A stretch of DNA of 64,000 bases from Shimia aestuarii (lineage in GTDB: Bacteria > Pseudomonadota > Alphaproteobacteria > Rhodobacterales > Rhodobacteraceae). Where the stretch lies: the NCBI RefSeq assembly GCF_900114635.1, contig NZ_FOTQ01000001.1:1302001-1366000 (forward strand), given 5' to 3'. How positions within the stretch are numbered: the stretch's first letter is position 1; every line of letters starts with the position of its first letter. The notes beneath the pieces are model-generated. The model saw nothing but the letters and a program-made list of their open reading frames with translations. It was not told the origin of the DNA and did no database searches. A program made the position numbers and the translations under genes. Below are positions 9,306 to 17,410 of the stretch, in pieces.

Positions 9306-9349
9306 CCACACCGACGCAATACCGACGTCATACCGATACGATACCGACA
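9306..9349 (-). repeat. Four-unit 11-bp TCGGTA repeat, copy A
   Basis: Read on the minus strand this is four consecutive 11-bp units: TGTCGGTATCG, TATCGGTATGA, CGTCGGTATTG, CGTCGGTGTGG. The total is exactly 44 bp. The same four-by-eleven design occurs at 27257-27300 and 32746-32789. This copy sits in the arfB upstream region, between the terminator and the start codon. Confidence 0.85.
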
Positions 9350-9376
9350 GCGCAAATCGGCGGGGTCCACGCAACG

Positions 9377-9409
9377 AAAAGGGCTGCTCCACGCGTGGGA
9401 GCAGCCCTT
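9377..9409 (-). terminator. Intrinsic terminator upstream of arfB, attenuator candidate
   Basis: The 12-base arms AAGGGCTGCTCC (9379-9390 on the plus strand) and GGAGCAGCCCTT (9398-9409) pair perfectly around a 7-base loop. On the minus strand the hairpin ends in a run of four T. It ends transcription coming from the yhhQ side before arfB. Its first transcribed arm can instead pair with bases 9467-9475, so a competing fold without the terminator exists. Confidence 0.75.
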
Positions 9410-9476
9410 CGAGATTGTAGGAGGTGCATCGGTTAGGTGAGCACCAATTCGGTTTTCGTCTCAGCCAAGGGCTGCC

Positions 9477-9533
9477 TCAGCTGGTCTCCTTCCGAACTGT
9501 TCCGACACTGCTCTCCATAGCTTCTCTAGACAA
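9477..9533 (-). CDS. Candidate 18-residue leader peptide upstream of arfB
   Basis: A TTG codon at 9531-9533 follows the strong ribosome binding site AGGAGGTG by four bases and opens a frame of 18 codons with TGA at 9477-9479. The peptide would read (M)SREAMESSVGTVRKETS. An in-frame ATG at 9518 would give 13 residues but has a poorer binding site. The stop codon lies one base before the segment 9467-9475 that can pair with the terminator arm. Translation is inferred from the binding site only; the peptide matches no family I recognise. Confidence 0.4.
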   Translation of the reverse strand: MSREAMESSVGTVRKETS

Positions 9534-9602
9534 TGGGCACCTCCTTTCAGATTGTTTCGCGTACCCTCAGCCTGCCACAGGATGAGGATATGTCAAACAA
9601 AA

Positions 9603-10238
9603 TCATGTGGTACGGTGCACCATATTCCCCACGATGATGCGGAATGGCACAAGAGCGAGCAGCGCCAGCGAAAGTTTGACCATCCAATCGGCAAATCCGA
9701 GGCTGACCCAAAGCGGCACGACCGGGCCCGCACCCAGAAGCGGCAGCATTTCACCCGCCCAGCTCACATCATTGCCCGGCTCGAGAAAGCTCAGCGCGCC
9801 GGAAAAAGCGATCGTAAAGAAAATCGCAGTATCCACGGAAGAGCCGATCAAGGTCGAAGCCAGCGGCGCACGCCACCAGCGCCCTTCGCGCAGGCGGTCG
9901 AAAATCGCAACGTCCAGCAGTTGCGCGGTCAGGAACGCGAGCCCCGAGCCCAGCGCGATCCGCAAGGTGACGGCGGGATAGGTATAGCCGTCGCCTTCGA
10001 GCATGATTTGCGTGCCGATGACCGAACAGATGACGCCGACGATAAAACCGGCAAAGACCACCCGCCGTGCGGCGGCAGCGCCGTAGACGCGGTTCATCAC
10101 ATCCGTGACGAGAAAGGCGAGAGGATAGGTAAAGGCCCCCCAGGTCAGCCATTGACCAAAGAGAAACTGAACAAGGATATTGGACGCGACGACGATCGCG
10201 GCCATGGCAAGAATGCCTGGAATGTGGATACGCTGCAT
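9603..10238 (-). CDS. yhhQ: Queuosine precursor transporter (VUT family, YhhQ)
   Basis: 211 residues with about six membrane helices. Typical family segments are ASNILVQF near the N-terminus, TYPLAFLVTDVMNRVYG, and the later GSSVDTAIFFTIAF. YhhQ imports preQ0, preQ1 or queuine for tRNA queuosine modification in the inner membrane. The ATG at 10238 sits just upstream of the first hydrophobic segment. I looked for a preQ1 riboswitch in the 88 bp before it and saw no recognisable one. The gene is followed on the same strand by the arfB leader region. Confidence 0.9.
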   Translation of the reverse strand: MQRIHIPGILAMAAIVVASNILVQFLFGQWLTWGAFTYPLAFLVTDVMNRVYGAAAARRVVFAGFIVGVICSVIGTQIMLEGDGYTYPAVTLRIALGSGLAFLTAQLLDVAIFDRLREGRWWRAPLASTLIGSSVDTAIFFTIAFSGALSFLEPGNDVSWAGEMLPLLGAGPVVPLWVSLGFADWMVKLSLALLALVPFRIIVGNMVHRTT

Positions 10239-10326
10239 GTTTTCTGAGCCCGTTTTGACAAGGTAGCGGCGACTTGGCCCCGCACCATGCGGGACGGGCG
10301 GCGTTTAACGGGCCAAACGCCTTGAA

Positions 10327-11229
10327 TCAAGGGGTTTTGGTCAGGACGTATTCGACGATCTCGGTACGCTGAAGCAGGCGGAAGTTGTCGTCCGAGATCA
10401 TCGTAAGGCGAATGCGGCCCAGTTCATCCCGCCAGACCGACAGCCCTTCGAGATTATCGTGCACACCTACCCCTTTGTGAAACAACAGCTTTTCGTCGTG
10501 CAACCTGTCGCCGGACATGGCAAAGCTGCGCACCCGTGTCCGAAAACCAAGCCCGTTGAACCCCCTTTCAAGAAGGTAAAGGCGGCCATCAGGGCCGAAA
10601 TCCATACCTACTGGTTGAAACTGTTTATCGCGTTTCAGAATAAACCTCTGCCGCCAGACATTGCCCTCAAGTCGAAATCCATGCATCCGGTCGTCGGCCC
10701 CGATAGGAAGCTCGGGAAAGGCGTAAAGCCGCCCCTCTGCGTCTTTGGCGATGCCTTCGAAACCGCCATTCAGCACCATGGCGTTCAGCGCACGGGACCA
10801 TGGCATACGCTGCGCGCTTTCGCCCGGTTGACGAAAGCGCTCGATCCGGTGGCTTCCCTCGAAAGAGACAACAAGCTGCCCGTCAGTCTGCCGCGCCAGC
10901 CCCTCGGAATCCCGAAGCCCAGTCTTTCTCTCAAATTCACCGCCGCTGTTCAAAACCTTGTACGCATGCACGTTTTCAACGCGCATCGATGTCATCTTCG
11001 AGCGCGTCAATGTCGCCTTCACGAAGTGCCCCCGATCGGACAGAGCAATCATCTCTTTTCCGTCTTCGGACAGGACCAGGCCCGAGTACCCCCCAAACCA
11101 GCCTTCAGGTATTTGCCAGCGAGTCACGGAGAGCAACTGCGCATGCTGCGCCGGTCCGCTCGCACGGCCCGTTTGCAGTCCGACAAAGAACAATCCGGCG
11201 ATTACGGCGACTGCAAGACGTTTATACAT
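10327..11229 (-). CDS. Exported protein with esterase-like activity of phytase domain
   Basis: 300 residues. The N-terminus MYKRLAVAVIAGLFFVGLQ followed by RASG is a Sec signal peptide. The mature part resembles the phytase-like beta-propeller family: GGYSGLVLSEDGKEMIALSDRG, GLRDSEGLARQ, GGFEGIAKD, PVGMDFGPDGRLYLLERGF and HDNLEGLSVW. Acidic residues in these loops match the metal-binding pattern of the fold. It probably acts in the periplasm on a phosphate ester or similar compound; the true substrate is unknown. The start overlaps the end of mepA by 28 bases, so the two are cotranscribed. Confidence 0.75.
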   Translation of the reverse strand: MYKRLAVAVIAGLFFVGLQTGRASGPAQHAQLLSVTRWQIPEGWFGGYSGLVLSEDGKEMIALSDRGHFVKATLTRSKMTSMRVENVHAYKVLNSGGEFERKTGLRDSEGLARQTDGQLVVSFEGSHRIERFRQPGESAQRMPWSRALNAMVLNGGFEGIAKDAEGRLYAFPELPIGADDRMHGFRLEGNVWRQRFILKRDKQFQPVGMDFGPDGRLYLLERGFNGLGFRTRVRSFAMSGDRLHDEKLLFHKGVGVHDNLEGLSVWRDELGRIRLTMISDDNFRLLQRTEIVEYVLTKTP

Positions 11230-12116
11230 TGGCGCGGGAGGTCTGCCATCTGGAGTTCACGACGGGGTTTCGGCTTGGGCGCGTTCGGGTCTGACGGAGG
11301 CGGGAACAGGATGTCTTGCACCCACTTCTCCGCATCCTTGCAGCCATCCCCTGCGGGCGGCGGGTTCTGATCGACACATCCCTTTGCGCCCTTGGGACAG
11401 TTCAGGCGTACATGGAAATGATAGTGATGCCCCCACCAAGGCCGGATCTTGCGTAACCAGGCCCGGTTACCTTTTTCGTCATTGCACATCTGCACCTTTG
11501 CACCGGGAAAGACGAAAATCCGGGCAACTCTCGGGTCGCTGGCCGCCGCCTTGAGTATCTCGTGATGCTGCCGGGTCCAGTTGCTGTTGACATAGGCCCC
11601 CTTGTTCTTGCGCATCGAGATTGACGAAATACTCTCCCGCTCCTTGGTCGAAAGGTTCAACCGTTGGGGCGGCAGCATCCAGATATCAATATCGAGCCCA
11701 AGTTGGTGACTGCGGTGCCCCGAAAGCATCGGCCCACCGCGCGGCTGGCTGATATCCCCGATATAGAGCCCCTTCCATCCCGGTTGCGTCGCAGCAAAGG
11801 AGGACAGGTCGCGAATGAAATCAACTGTCTGCGGGTATCCCCAGTTCCGATTGCGCGAGAGGCGCATGGCCTGCCATGTCGGACCGGACTCCGGCAATTG
11901 CACCCCACCAGCCAAACAGCCCTTGGAATAACTGCCATAGGGCACGGCCGACTGGCGTGACCCCTGTGCTTTGGCCCCGAACAACTGCCGTGCCTCCACG
12001 CCTTTCATGGACGCTGGTACAGCAGCCTGTGTCGACACACGAGCCTGGCTTTCTGTTTCGGACTTGCAGCCGACCAGAAAGGCGGCGGCGCTCAGGATCA
12101 GGAAGAGGCGGACCAT
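11202..12116 (-). CDS. mepA: Penicillin-insensitive murein endopeptidase MepA
   Basis: 304 residues. The start MVRLFLILSAAAFLVGCKSE has a lipobox (LVGC), so the product is probably a lipoprotein facing the periplasm. The LAS-type metallopeptidase core is clear: LSGHRSHQLGLDIDIWM carries the zinc His and Asp, and WWGHHYHFHVRLNCP the C-terminal His cluster. The enzyme cuts D-alanyl-meso-diaminopimelate cross-links in peptidoglycan. Six or more cysteines, including GCVDQNPP and GDGCKDAEKW, agree with the disulfides of MepA. It lies between an MFS gene (19-bp overlap) and the phytase-like gene (28-bp overlap), in one operon. Confidence 0.92.
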   Translation of the reverse strand: MVRLFLILSAAAFLVGCKSETESQARVSTQAAVPASMKGVEARQLFGAKAQGSRQSAVPYGSYSKGCLAGGVQLPESGPTWQAMRLSRNRNWGYPQTVDFIRDLSSFAATQPGWKGLYIGDISQPRGGPMLSGHRSHQLGLDIDIWMLPPQRLNLSTKERESISSISMRKNKGAYVNSNWTRQHHEILKAAASDPRVARIFVFPGAKVQMCNDEKGNRAWLRKIRPWWGHHYHFHVRLNCPKGAKGCVDQNPPPAGDGCKDAEKWVQDILFPPPSDPNAPKPKPRRELQMADLPRQCINVLQSP

Positions 12117-13483
12117 TTTGTGGGATCTCCTGCCGGTTTCACCCAGACTAGCAGGATCAACCCGAGAAGAAAGAGACCGATCAGCGGGCTCACTCCAAAG
12201 CGCTGACTTCCGCTTATGTCAGAGGCCAGCGCGATCAGCGCCGGAGCAAGGAAGGTGGTCGCCTTGCCCGACAGAGCATAAAGGCCAAAGGCTTCTGTCA
12301 TCCGCTCGGGGTTGGATTGCAGCACCACCATGGTCCGGCTTGCCGATTGCAAGGCCCCCCCGGCCGCGCCAATCAAACCGCCTGCCACATAAAACAGGAT
12401 GTCGGGAAGCGCTGATCCCGGTTCAAGCACCACGCCGAAAATGGCCTCGCGCGAAATACCGACGACCAGAATTGCTGTGAAAAGCAGCGTCACGATGCAA
12501 GTCACGATCACCGGTTTGGGGCCAAGCGCACGGTCGGCCTTGCCTCCGATCCAAGCGAACAACGCTCCGGTCAGTGCCGCCACAATCCCAAAGATGCCGA
12601 CCTCCATGATCGACCACTCAAGAACGCCAAGCGCGTAAATACCGCCAAAGGTATACATGCCGTTGAGCGCATCGCGGTAGAACATCGACCCACCCAGATA
12701 GGCCAGAAGGCTGGGATGGTTGGGTAGATTCACGATGGTTTTCCACAAATCACAAAGCGCGGTGCCCACCTTGTGCGGTGTATGGTTCGGGTCCGGGCGT
12801 TCGCGCACCCACAAAAAAAACGGGATCATGAAGACCGCGTACCAAAGCGCCGTCAACGGCCCGACAACACGGGTGTCTGCCTTGGTGGCGGGGTCCAGCC
12901 CCAAAGCGGGCGTCAGCCCGACCATCGTCTTTCCATTGGCGCCCGCCTGGAACAGCACCAGCATGATTGCCAACGCAACAACGCCCCCGACATAACCCCA
13001 GGCCCAACCTGTCCCGGATATCTCGCCGATCTGCTCCTTGCTGCCCAATGACGGCAGCATGGCATTGGTAAAGATCGTTGCGAACTCCATACCGATCAGG
13101 CCAACCCCAAAGAAAACCAACGTCATCGTTATGTCGAAATTGCCCGGCTCCGTGTACCAGAGCATGTAAGCGCCCAGCACGTACATGAGGGAAAACAACC
13201 AGACCCAGCGCATCCTTTTGCCCGTGCTGTCGGCGAATGCCCCGAGAATAGGCGCCATCACGGCAATAAATATGCCCGAAATCGTCAGCCCATAGCCCCA
13301 GTAGGCCTGCGCCTGCGCCTTGGCCGCATCCGATTCAAACCCTTGTCCCATGAGCGATTCAGTCACGACCGATGCAAAATAGGGGCCGAAGATGAAAGTC
13401 AGAACCAGTGTATTGTAAGGCTGGCTGGCCCAGTCAAAAAACCACCAGCCCCAAATACGCTTGCGCGCCGAAACGTCTGTCAT
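12098..13483 (-). CDS. MFS transporter, UMF1/Atg22-like
   Basis: 461 residues from the ATG at 13483, chosen because AGAGGGATGGGG provides a ribosome binding site; an in-frame ATG at 13510 would add nine residues. About 12 membrane helices are visible. The opening WGWWFFDWASQPYNTLVLTF and the GAFADSTGKRMRW loop between helices are typical of the UMF1 family, related to the vacuolar Atg22 amino-acid effluxers. The bacterial substrate is unknown, and amino acids or peptides from cell-wall turnover would fit the neighbour mepA, which it overlaps. It is an inner-membrane protein. Confidence 0.8.
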   Translation of the reverse strand: MTDVSARKRIWGWWFFDWASQPYNTLVLTFIFGPYFASVVTESLMGQGFESDAAKAQAQAYWGYGLTISGIFIAVMAPILGAFADSTGKRMRWVWLFSLMYVLGAYMLWYTEPGNFDITMTLVFFGVGLIGMEFATIFTNAMLPSLGSKEQIGEISGTGWAWGYVGGVVALAIMLVLFQAGANGKTMVGLTPALGLDPATKADTRVVGPLTALWYAVFMIPFFLWVRERPDPNHTPHKVGTALCDLWKTIVNLPNHPSLLAYLGGSMFYRDALNGMYTFGGIYALGVLEWSIMEVGIFGIVAALTGALFAWIGGKADRALGPKPVIVTCIVTLLFTAILVVGISREAIFGVVLEPGSALPDILFYVAGGLIGAAGGALQSASRTMVVLQSNPERMTEAFGLYALSGKATTFLAPALIALASDISGSQRFGVSPLIGLFLLGLILLVWVKPAGDPTKWSASS

Positions 13484-13539
13484 CCCCATCCCTCTGGTCT
13501 TTTTAACCATTTAGACAAGCGCGGCGGAACAATAGCAAG

Positions 13540-14076
13540 TTAATCCTGCATCGGAGGCCAGGGACGCTCGGCCTCGGCGTCAATCCAGCGGCGCACCCAT
13601 TCGGGCGCTTCGGGCGAAGCTTCATCGCGCCCCATGGCCTCAAGGACCCGCGCAGGCGCCACGATCCCGTTCTTGTCCGTGACAGCCGCGCGATAAAGCG
13701 CGTGGTTGGCGCATTCGCCATCCTGTTTCCACATGGATTGCTCGATATAGATGAAACGCTTGCCCCAGCAGAGCGCGCGACTGCGGATTTCGACCTTTTC
13801 AAAGGTCCGGATTCGGCGGCGATACCGTACCGTGACCCCCGCCATGGTGAGACCCCACCCGGTTTTCCGCAATACACCAATGAGTCCGATCCTCTGGGCC
13901 ATCGGAATGCGCCCCAGATCATAAAGCGTCAGCGTCCGCCCGTTGTTCAACTCGGCCCACATGTCGATATCCCACGGCCAGCACCGATGGGTCGAAACAT
14001 GCGTCCCGGTCAGCGGCAATGGCGCCGCCTTGCGGTTTTTGATCAGTTCCTTGACCATTCGAACATAGGGGTACAT
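13540..14076 (-). CDS. Thioesterase-family (hot-dog fold) protein
   Basis: 178 residues from the ATG at 14076, which follows AAGGAGAA at good spacing; the frame is open further upstream without similarity. The segments THRCWPWDIDMWAELNNGR, MAGVTVRYRRRIRTFEKVE and WGKRFIYIEQSMW match the 4-hydroxybenzoyl-CoA-thioesterase-like group, with DIDMWAELNNG in the place of the usual DxDxxxHxNN motif. It probably hydrolyses an acyl-CoA in the cytoplasm. Substrate and pathway are unknown. It is divergent from yggT. Confidence 0.75.
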   Translation of the reverse strand: MYPYVRMVKELIKNRKAAPLPLTGTHVSTHRCWPWDIDMWAELNNGRTLTLYDLGRIPMAQRIGLIGVLRKTGWGLTMAGVTVRYRRRIRTFEKVEIRSRALCWGKRFIYIEQSMWKQDGECANHALYRAAVTDKNGIVAPARVLEAMGRDEASPEAPEWVRRWIDAEAERPWPPMQD

Positions 14077-14200
14077 CGCGTTCTCCTTTGCGTTCGTTCT
14101 TTGCCCGCTTTCCGCAAAGGTCAACCACAACCTTGCGGCAGACTTGTGCTTTTGCCTGCAGGTGCTTAACTGTGGCGCAACGAATGGAAGGAATACCCTC

Positions 14201-14482
14201 ATGATGGCGATCTACGGCCCCTTGCGGCTGATCCTCGACGTGGCCTTTTTCATCATGCTGGCCCATATCATCATGAGTTGGCTGATCAGCTTTCAGGTCC
14301 TGAACCTGCACCAACCGATCGTTGCGCAGATCTGGACCGGACTGAACCGCCTTCTTGAACCGATCTATTCGCCGATCCGACGCATCCTTCCCGATACGCG
14401 CCCGCTGGACCTTGCGCCGCTTGTGGCATTCATCATCATCATCTCGCTGCGCGACTATATCCTGCCCGCCATCCTGTTCTGA
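14201..14482 (+). CDS. YggT-family membrane protein
   Basis: 93 residues with two hydrophobic segments, at the N-terminus (LRLILDVAFFIMLAHIIMSWL) and the C-terminus (LAPLVAFIIIISLRDYIL), and the family signature LNRLLEPIYSPIRRILPDTRPLDLAPL between them. YggT proteins are small inner-membrane proteins linked to osmotic tolerance and, in some phyla, to division or photosystem assembly; the molecular role is unclear. The start at 14201 is set by the GGAAGGAATA ribosome binding site. A second ATG follows directly. Confidence 0.85.
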   Translation: MMAIYGPLRLILDVAFFIMLAHIIMSWLISFQVLNLHQPIVAQIWTGLNRLLEPIYSPIRRILPDTRPLDLAPLVAFIIIISLRDYILPAILF

Positions 14483-14566
14483 GCCTCTTCAGGGCTTGTT
14501 CAGCGAATCCGGTTATGGGATTGTCGGCTCTAACGAGCAGACAAACCAACAAACACGGGTTTTTTC

Positions 14567-16606
14567 ATGTGCGCCGCTGCCACGGTTCTGCGTGACGTCT
14601 TCGGGTTCGACAGTTTTCGACCCGGCCAGCAGGAAATCATCGACGCCGTGACGCGCGGCGACAACGTGTTGGCGATCATGCCAACCGGCGGTGGCAAATC
14701 GCTTTGTTTCCAACTTCCGGCCTTGATGCGGGACGGCGTGACGGTTGTGATTTCACCCCTGATTGCCCTGATGCGTGACCAGGTGCGCGCCCTGCGCGAA
14801 GCCGGAGTCGAGGCCGGCGCGCTTACCTCCGGCAATACAGAAGAAGAGACCGCCGAAGTCTGGGATGCGCTGGAGGGCGGACGGCTCAAACTGCTTTATA
14901 TCGCACCCGAAAGGTTGGCCTCGGGGGCGGCGCTCGGCATGTTGCGTCGGATCGGCGTTGGGTTAATCGCGGTGGACGAGGCCCACTGCGTCAGCCAGTG
15001 GGGCCATGATTTCCGCCCCGATTACCTACGAATCGGCGAGTTGCGACGCGCGCTGAACGTACCGTTGGCCGCCTTTACCGCGACGGCCGATGCCGAAACC
15101 CGCGACGAGATAGTGACCCGCCTGTTTGACGGTCAGCCACCCGAAACCTTCCTGCACGGGTTCGACCGCCCCAACATTCACCTGGCTTTTGCGGCCAAGG
15201 ACAATCCCCGCCGCCAGATCCTGCACTTTGCTGCCGCGCGCAAAGGGCAGTCCGGTATCGTCTACTGTGGCACCCGCGCAAAAACCGAATCCCTTGCGGC
15301 CGCCTTGCGGCAAGAAGGCCATCTTTCGCTGCATTATCATGGCGGCATGGACCCGGAGGAACGGCGCGACACAGAAGCCCGGTTCCAGCGCGAAGACGGG
15401 TTGATTGTCGTGGCGACCGTCGCTTTTGGCATGGGGGTCGACAAGCCGGATATCCGATGGGTAGCCCACGCAGATTTGCCCAAGTCGATCGAGGCATATT
15501 ACCAGGAAATCGGGCGCTCCGGGCGCGATGGGGCCCCGGCGGAAACTCTGACCCTGTTTGGTCCGGATGACATCCGCCTGCGCCGTTCGCAAATCGACGA
15601 AGGGCTCGCGCCTCCCGAACGAAGGGCGGCAGATCACGCCCGCCTGAATGCGCTGCTGGGGCTTGCCGAGGCGCTGAAGTGTCGACGCGCGACCCTGCTC
15701 AGCTATTTCGGGGAAACCGAGGTCGAATGCGGGAAATGCGATCTGTGCGACAGCCCGGCAGATGTGTTTGACGGCACCGAGGCCGTGCGCAAGGCGCTTT
15801 CCGCCATATTACGCACCGGGGAGTGGTTCGGTTCGGGGCATCTGATCGATATCCTTTTGGGCAACGACACAGACAAGGTGCGCCAGCGTGGACATGATGC
15901 TTTGCCGACATTTGGCGTCGGGCGCGAGTTCGACAAACGTCAGTGGCAGGCCGTGTTCCGGCAGATGATGGGCCATGACCTGATCCGCCCCGATCCTGAA
16001 CGCCATGGAGCGCTGCGCATGACCGATACCGCCCTGCCAGTCCTGCGCGGCGAAGACAGCGTTTCCTTACGCCGAGACACGATCAAGACAGCAGCACGTC
16101 GCCCCGCGGCCAAGATGCTGGTGAACGAAGAAGACGCGCCGTTGCTCTCGGCGCTCAAAGCCAAACGCCGCGCCCTGGCCGAGGCGGCGAAGGTGCCCGC
16201 CTATGTCATCTTCAACGACCGCACGCTGATCGAAATGGCAGAGAAACGCCCAGCGTCTCTGGACGAGATGGCCCATGTCAACGGGGTTGGCGCCAAGAAA
16301 CTGGCCAATTACGGCGACGCCTTCCTCGCCGTGATCAATGGCGAAGCCGCCGAGATGCACCCCAGCCGCCGCAAGATAGCGGGTCGCAACGAAGCCGCGC
16401 TCTACGATCGTCTGCTCGAAGCACAGGCCGCATTGGTGCGTGGTCCGGACGGGATCGACAAACCGATGACCTGTTCCGCGTCACTCTTGGCAAAAGTCGC
16501 CAACACCAAACCTCGCGACGAAGACGACATGGCGCGATTGTTGGGTGAAAAACGTGCCGCGCGGTTTGCGTCGGCCTTTCTGGACGTCCTGACCGAAGCG
16601 GGCTAG
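14567..16606 (+). CDS. recQ: ATP-dependent DNA helicase RecQ
   Basis: 679 residues, full length for bacterial RecQ. The order is the RecQ-specific FRPGQQEIIDAV motif, Walker A MPTGGGKS with Lys44, the DEAH box in AVDEAHCVSQWGHDFRPDY, helicase motif VI in EIGRSGRDG, the zinc-binding cysteines around RRATLLSYFG and CGKCDLC, a winged helix, and a C-terminal HRDC domain (FNDRTLIEMAEKRPASLDEM). RecQ unwinds DNA 3' to 5' in recombination and fork repair. The gene stands alone; yaaA follows 30 bp downstream and may be cotranscribed. Confidence 0.96.
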   Translation: MCAAATVLRDVFGFDSFRPGQQEIIDAVTRGDNVLAIMPTGGGKSLCFQLPALMRDGVTVVISPLIALMRDQVRALREAGVEAGALTSGNTEEETAEVWDALEGGRLKLLYIAPERLASGAALGMLRRIGVGLIAVDEAHCVSQWGHDFRPDYLRIGELRRALNVPLAAFTATADAETRDEIVTRLFDGQPPETFLHGFDRPNIHLAFAAKDNPRRQILHFAAARKGQSGIVYCGTRAKTESLAAALRQEGHLSLHYHGGMDPEERRDTEARFQREDGLIVVATVAFGMGVDKPDIRWVAHADLPKSIEAYYQEIGRSGRDGAPAETLTLFGPDDIRLRRSQIDEGLAPPERRAADHARLNALLGLAEALKCRRATLLSYFGETEVECGKCDLCDSPADVFDGTEAVRKALSAILRTGEWFGSGHLIDILLGNDTDKVRQRGHDALPTFGVGREFDKRQWQAVFRQMMGHDLIRPDPERHGALRMTDTALPVLRGEDSVSLRRDTIKTAARRPAAKMLVNEEDAPLLSALKAKRRALAEAAKVPAYVIFNDRTLIEMAEKRPASLDEMAHVNGVGAKKLANYGDAFLAVINGEAAEMHPSRRKIAGRNEAALYDRLLEAQAALVRGPDGIDKPMTCSASLLAKVANTKPRDEDDMARLLGEKRAARFASAFLDVLTEAG

Positions 16607-16636
16607 GTCTTGGGCGCAACACAACTGGAGGTGCGC

Positions 16637-17410
16637 ATGCTGATCGTGGTTTCCCCGGCAAAACGGCTGAACTGGGATCCTGTTGATGGAGAGACAACCC
16701 GTCCTGCGTTTCAAGAAGACGCGCTGCGTCTGGCCAAGACTGCGCGTAATCTCACGTTGGGCGATCTACAGAAACTGATGGACCTAAGCCCCGATCTGGC
16801 GCGGTTGAACCGCGATCGGTTTAAGGTTTTCGAAGCCGACCCCGACACATTCACGACACGACCGGCGGTTCATGCATTTGCAGGCGACACGTATGTCGGC
16901 CTTGAGGCCAGCAGCCTCGACGCAGAGGAAATGTCCTGGGCGCAGGAGCATTTACGCATTTTGTCGGGCCTCTATGGGGTGTTGCGCCCGATGGACGCCA
17001 TTCAGCCCTATCGCCTGGAGATGGGCAGCCGATTGAAGACCCGGCGCGGCAAAAACCTCTATGACTACTGGCGCGACGCGCCTGCCAAGGTCCTGCGTGA
17101 GCAGGCAAAAGCACTTGGCACGGACACGTTGGTCAACTGTGCCAGCCAGGAGTATTTCGGCGCAGTTGATCCAAAAGCCTTGGGCCTGCGCATTATTACC
17201 CCCGTTTTCATGGAAGAGCGTAACGGAACCGCCAAGATCGTGTCCTTCTTTGCCAAGAAGGCCCGCGGTTCGATGGCACGCTATGTAATCCAGCGCCGCT
17301 TGACCGATCCCGAGGGTCTCAAGGATTTCGACCTTGGCGGCTACGCTTATCAGCCCGAAATGTCAGAAGGCGATCGTTTGATATTCCTGCGCGACTACCC
17401 CGAAGCCTGA
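16637..17410 (+). CDS. yaaA: Peroxide stress protein YaaA (DUF328)
   Basis: 257 residues from the ATG at 16637, which follows GGAGG by four bases and begins MLIVVSPAKRLNW as in the family. Other family blocks are FAGDTYVGLEA, LRILSGLYGVLRPMDAIQPYRLEMG and the C-terminal GYAYQPEMSEGDRLIFLRD. In E. coli YaaA lowers free iron during peroxide stress and has a fold with a DNA-binding groove. Here it lies directly downstream of recQ, so a joint role in DNA protection is possible but inferred. Its 3' end overlaps the convergent histidine kinase gene by 16 bases. Confidence 0.92.
   Translation: MLIVVSPAKRLNWDPVDGETTRPAFQEDALRLAKTARNLTLGDLQKLMDLSPDLARLNRDRFKVFEADPDTFTTRPAVHAFAGDTYVGLEASSLDAEEMSWAQEHLRILSGLYGVLRPMDAIQPYRLEMGSRLKTRRGKNLYDYWRDAPAKVLREQAKALGTDTLVNCASQEYFGAVDPKALGLRIITPVFMEERNGTAKIVSFFAKKARGSMARYVIQRRLTDPEGLKDFDLGGYAYQPEMSEGDRLIFLRDYPEA

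Larger units (their letters stand above)
9377..9560 (-). ncRNA. Structured leader RNA or small RNA between yhhQ and arfB
   Basis: The minus-strand transcript would begin downstream of a TTGACA -35-like box (9591-9596); no convincing -10 box is visible. It contains a strong ribosome binding site (AAGGAGGTGC, 9537-9546), a short ORF, a local stem CAGCC/GGCTG, an anti-ribosome-binding-site stretch GCACCTCCT (complement of 9419-9427) that pairs perfectly with the first site, and the terminator at 9377-9409. The layout fits a cis-acting attenuator of arfB. An independent small RNA with its own terminator is the alternative. Confidence 0.55.

Noticed and set aside
9306-9349. The 11-bp repeats as a CRISPR array or plasmid iterons
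   Set aside because: There are no spacers of 25-40 bp, no cas genes and no replication initiator. The same array occurs at three dispersed chromosomal sites, which does not fit a single origin.
10239-10326. preQ1 riboswitch upstream of yhhQ
   Set aside because: The family is often riboswitch-controlled, so I looked, but saw no preQ1-I type hairpin with an A-rich tail in these 88 bp.
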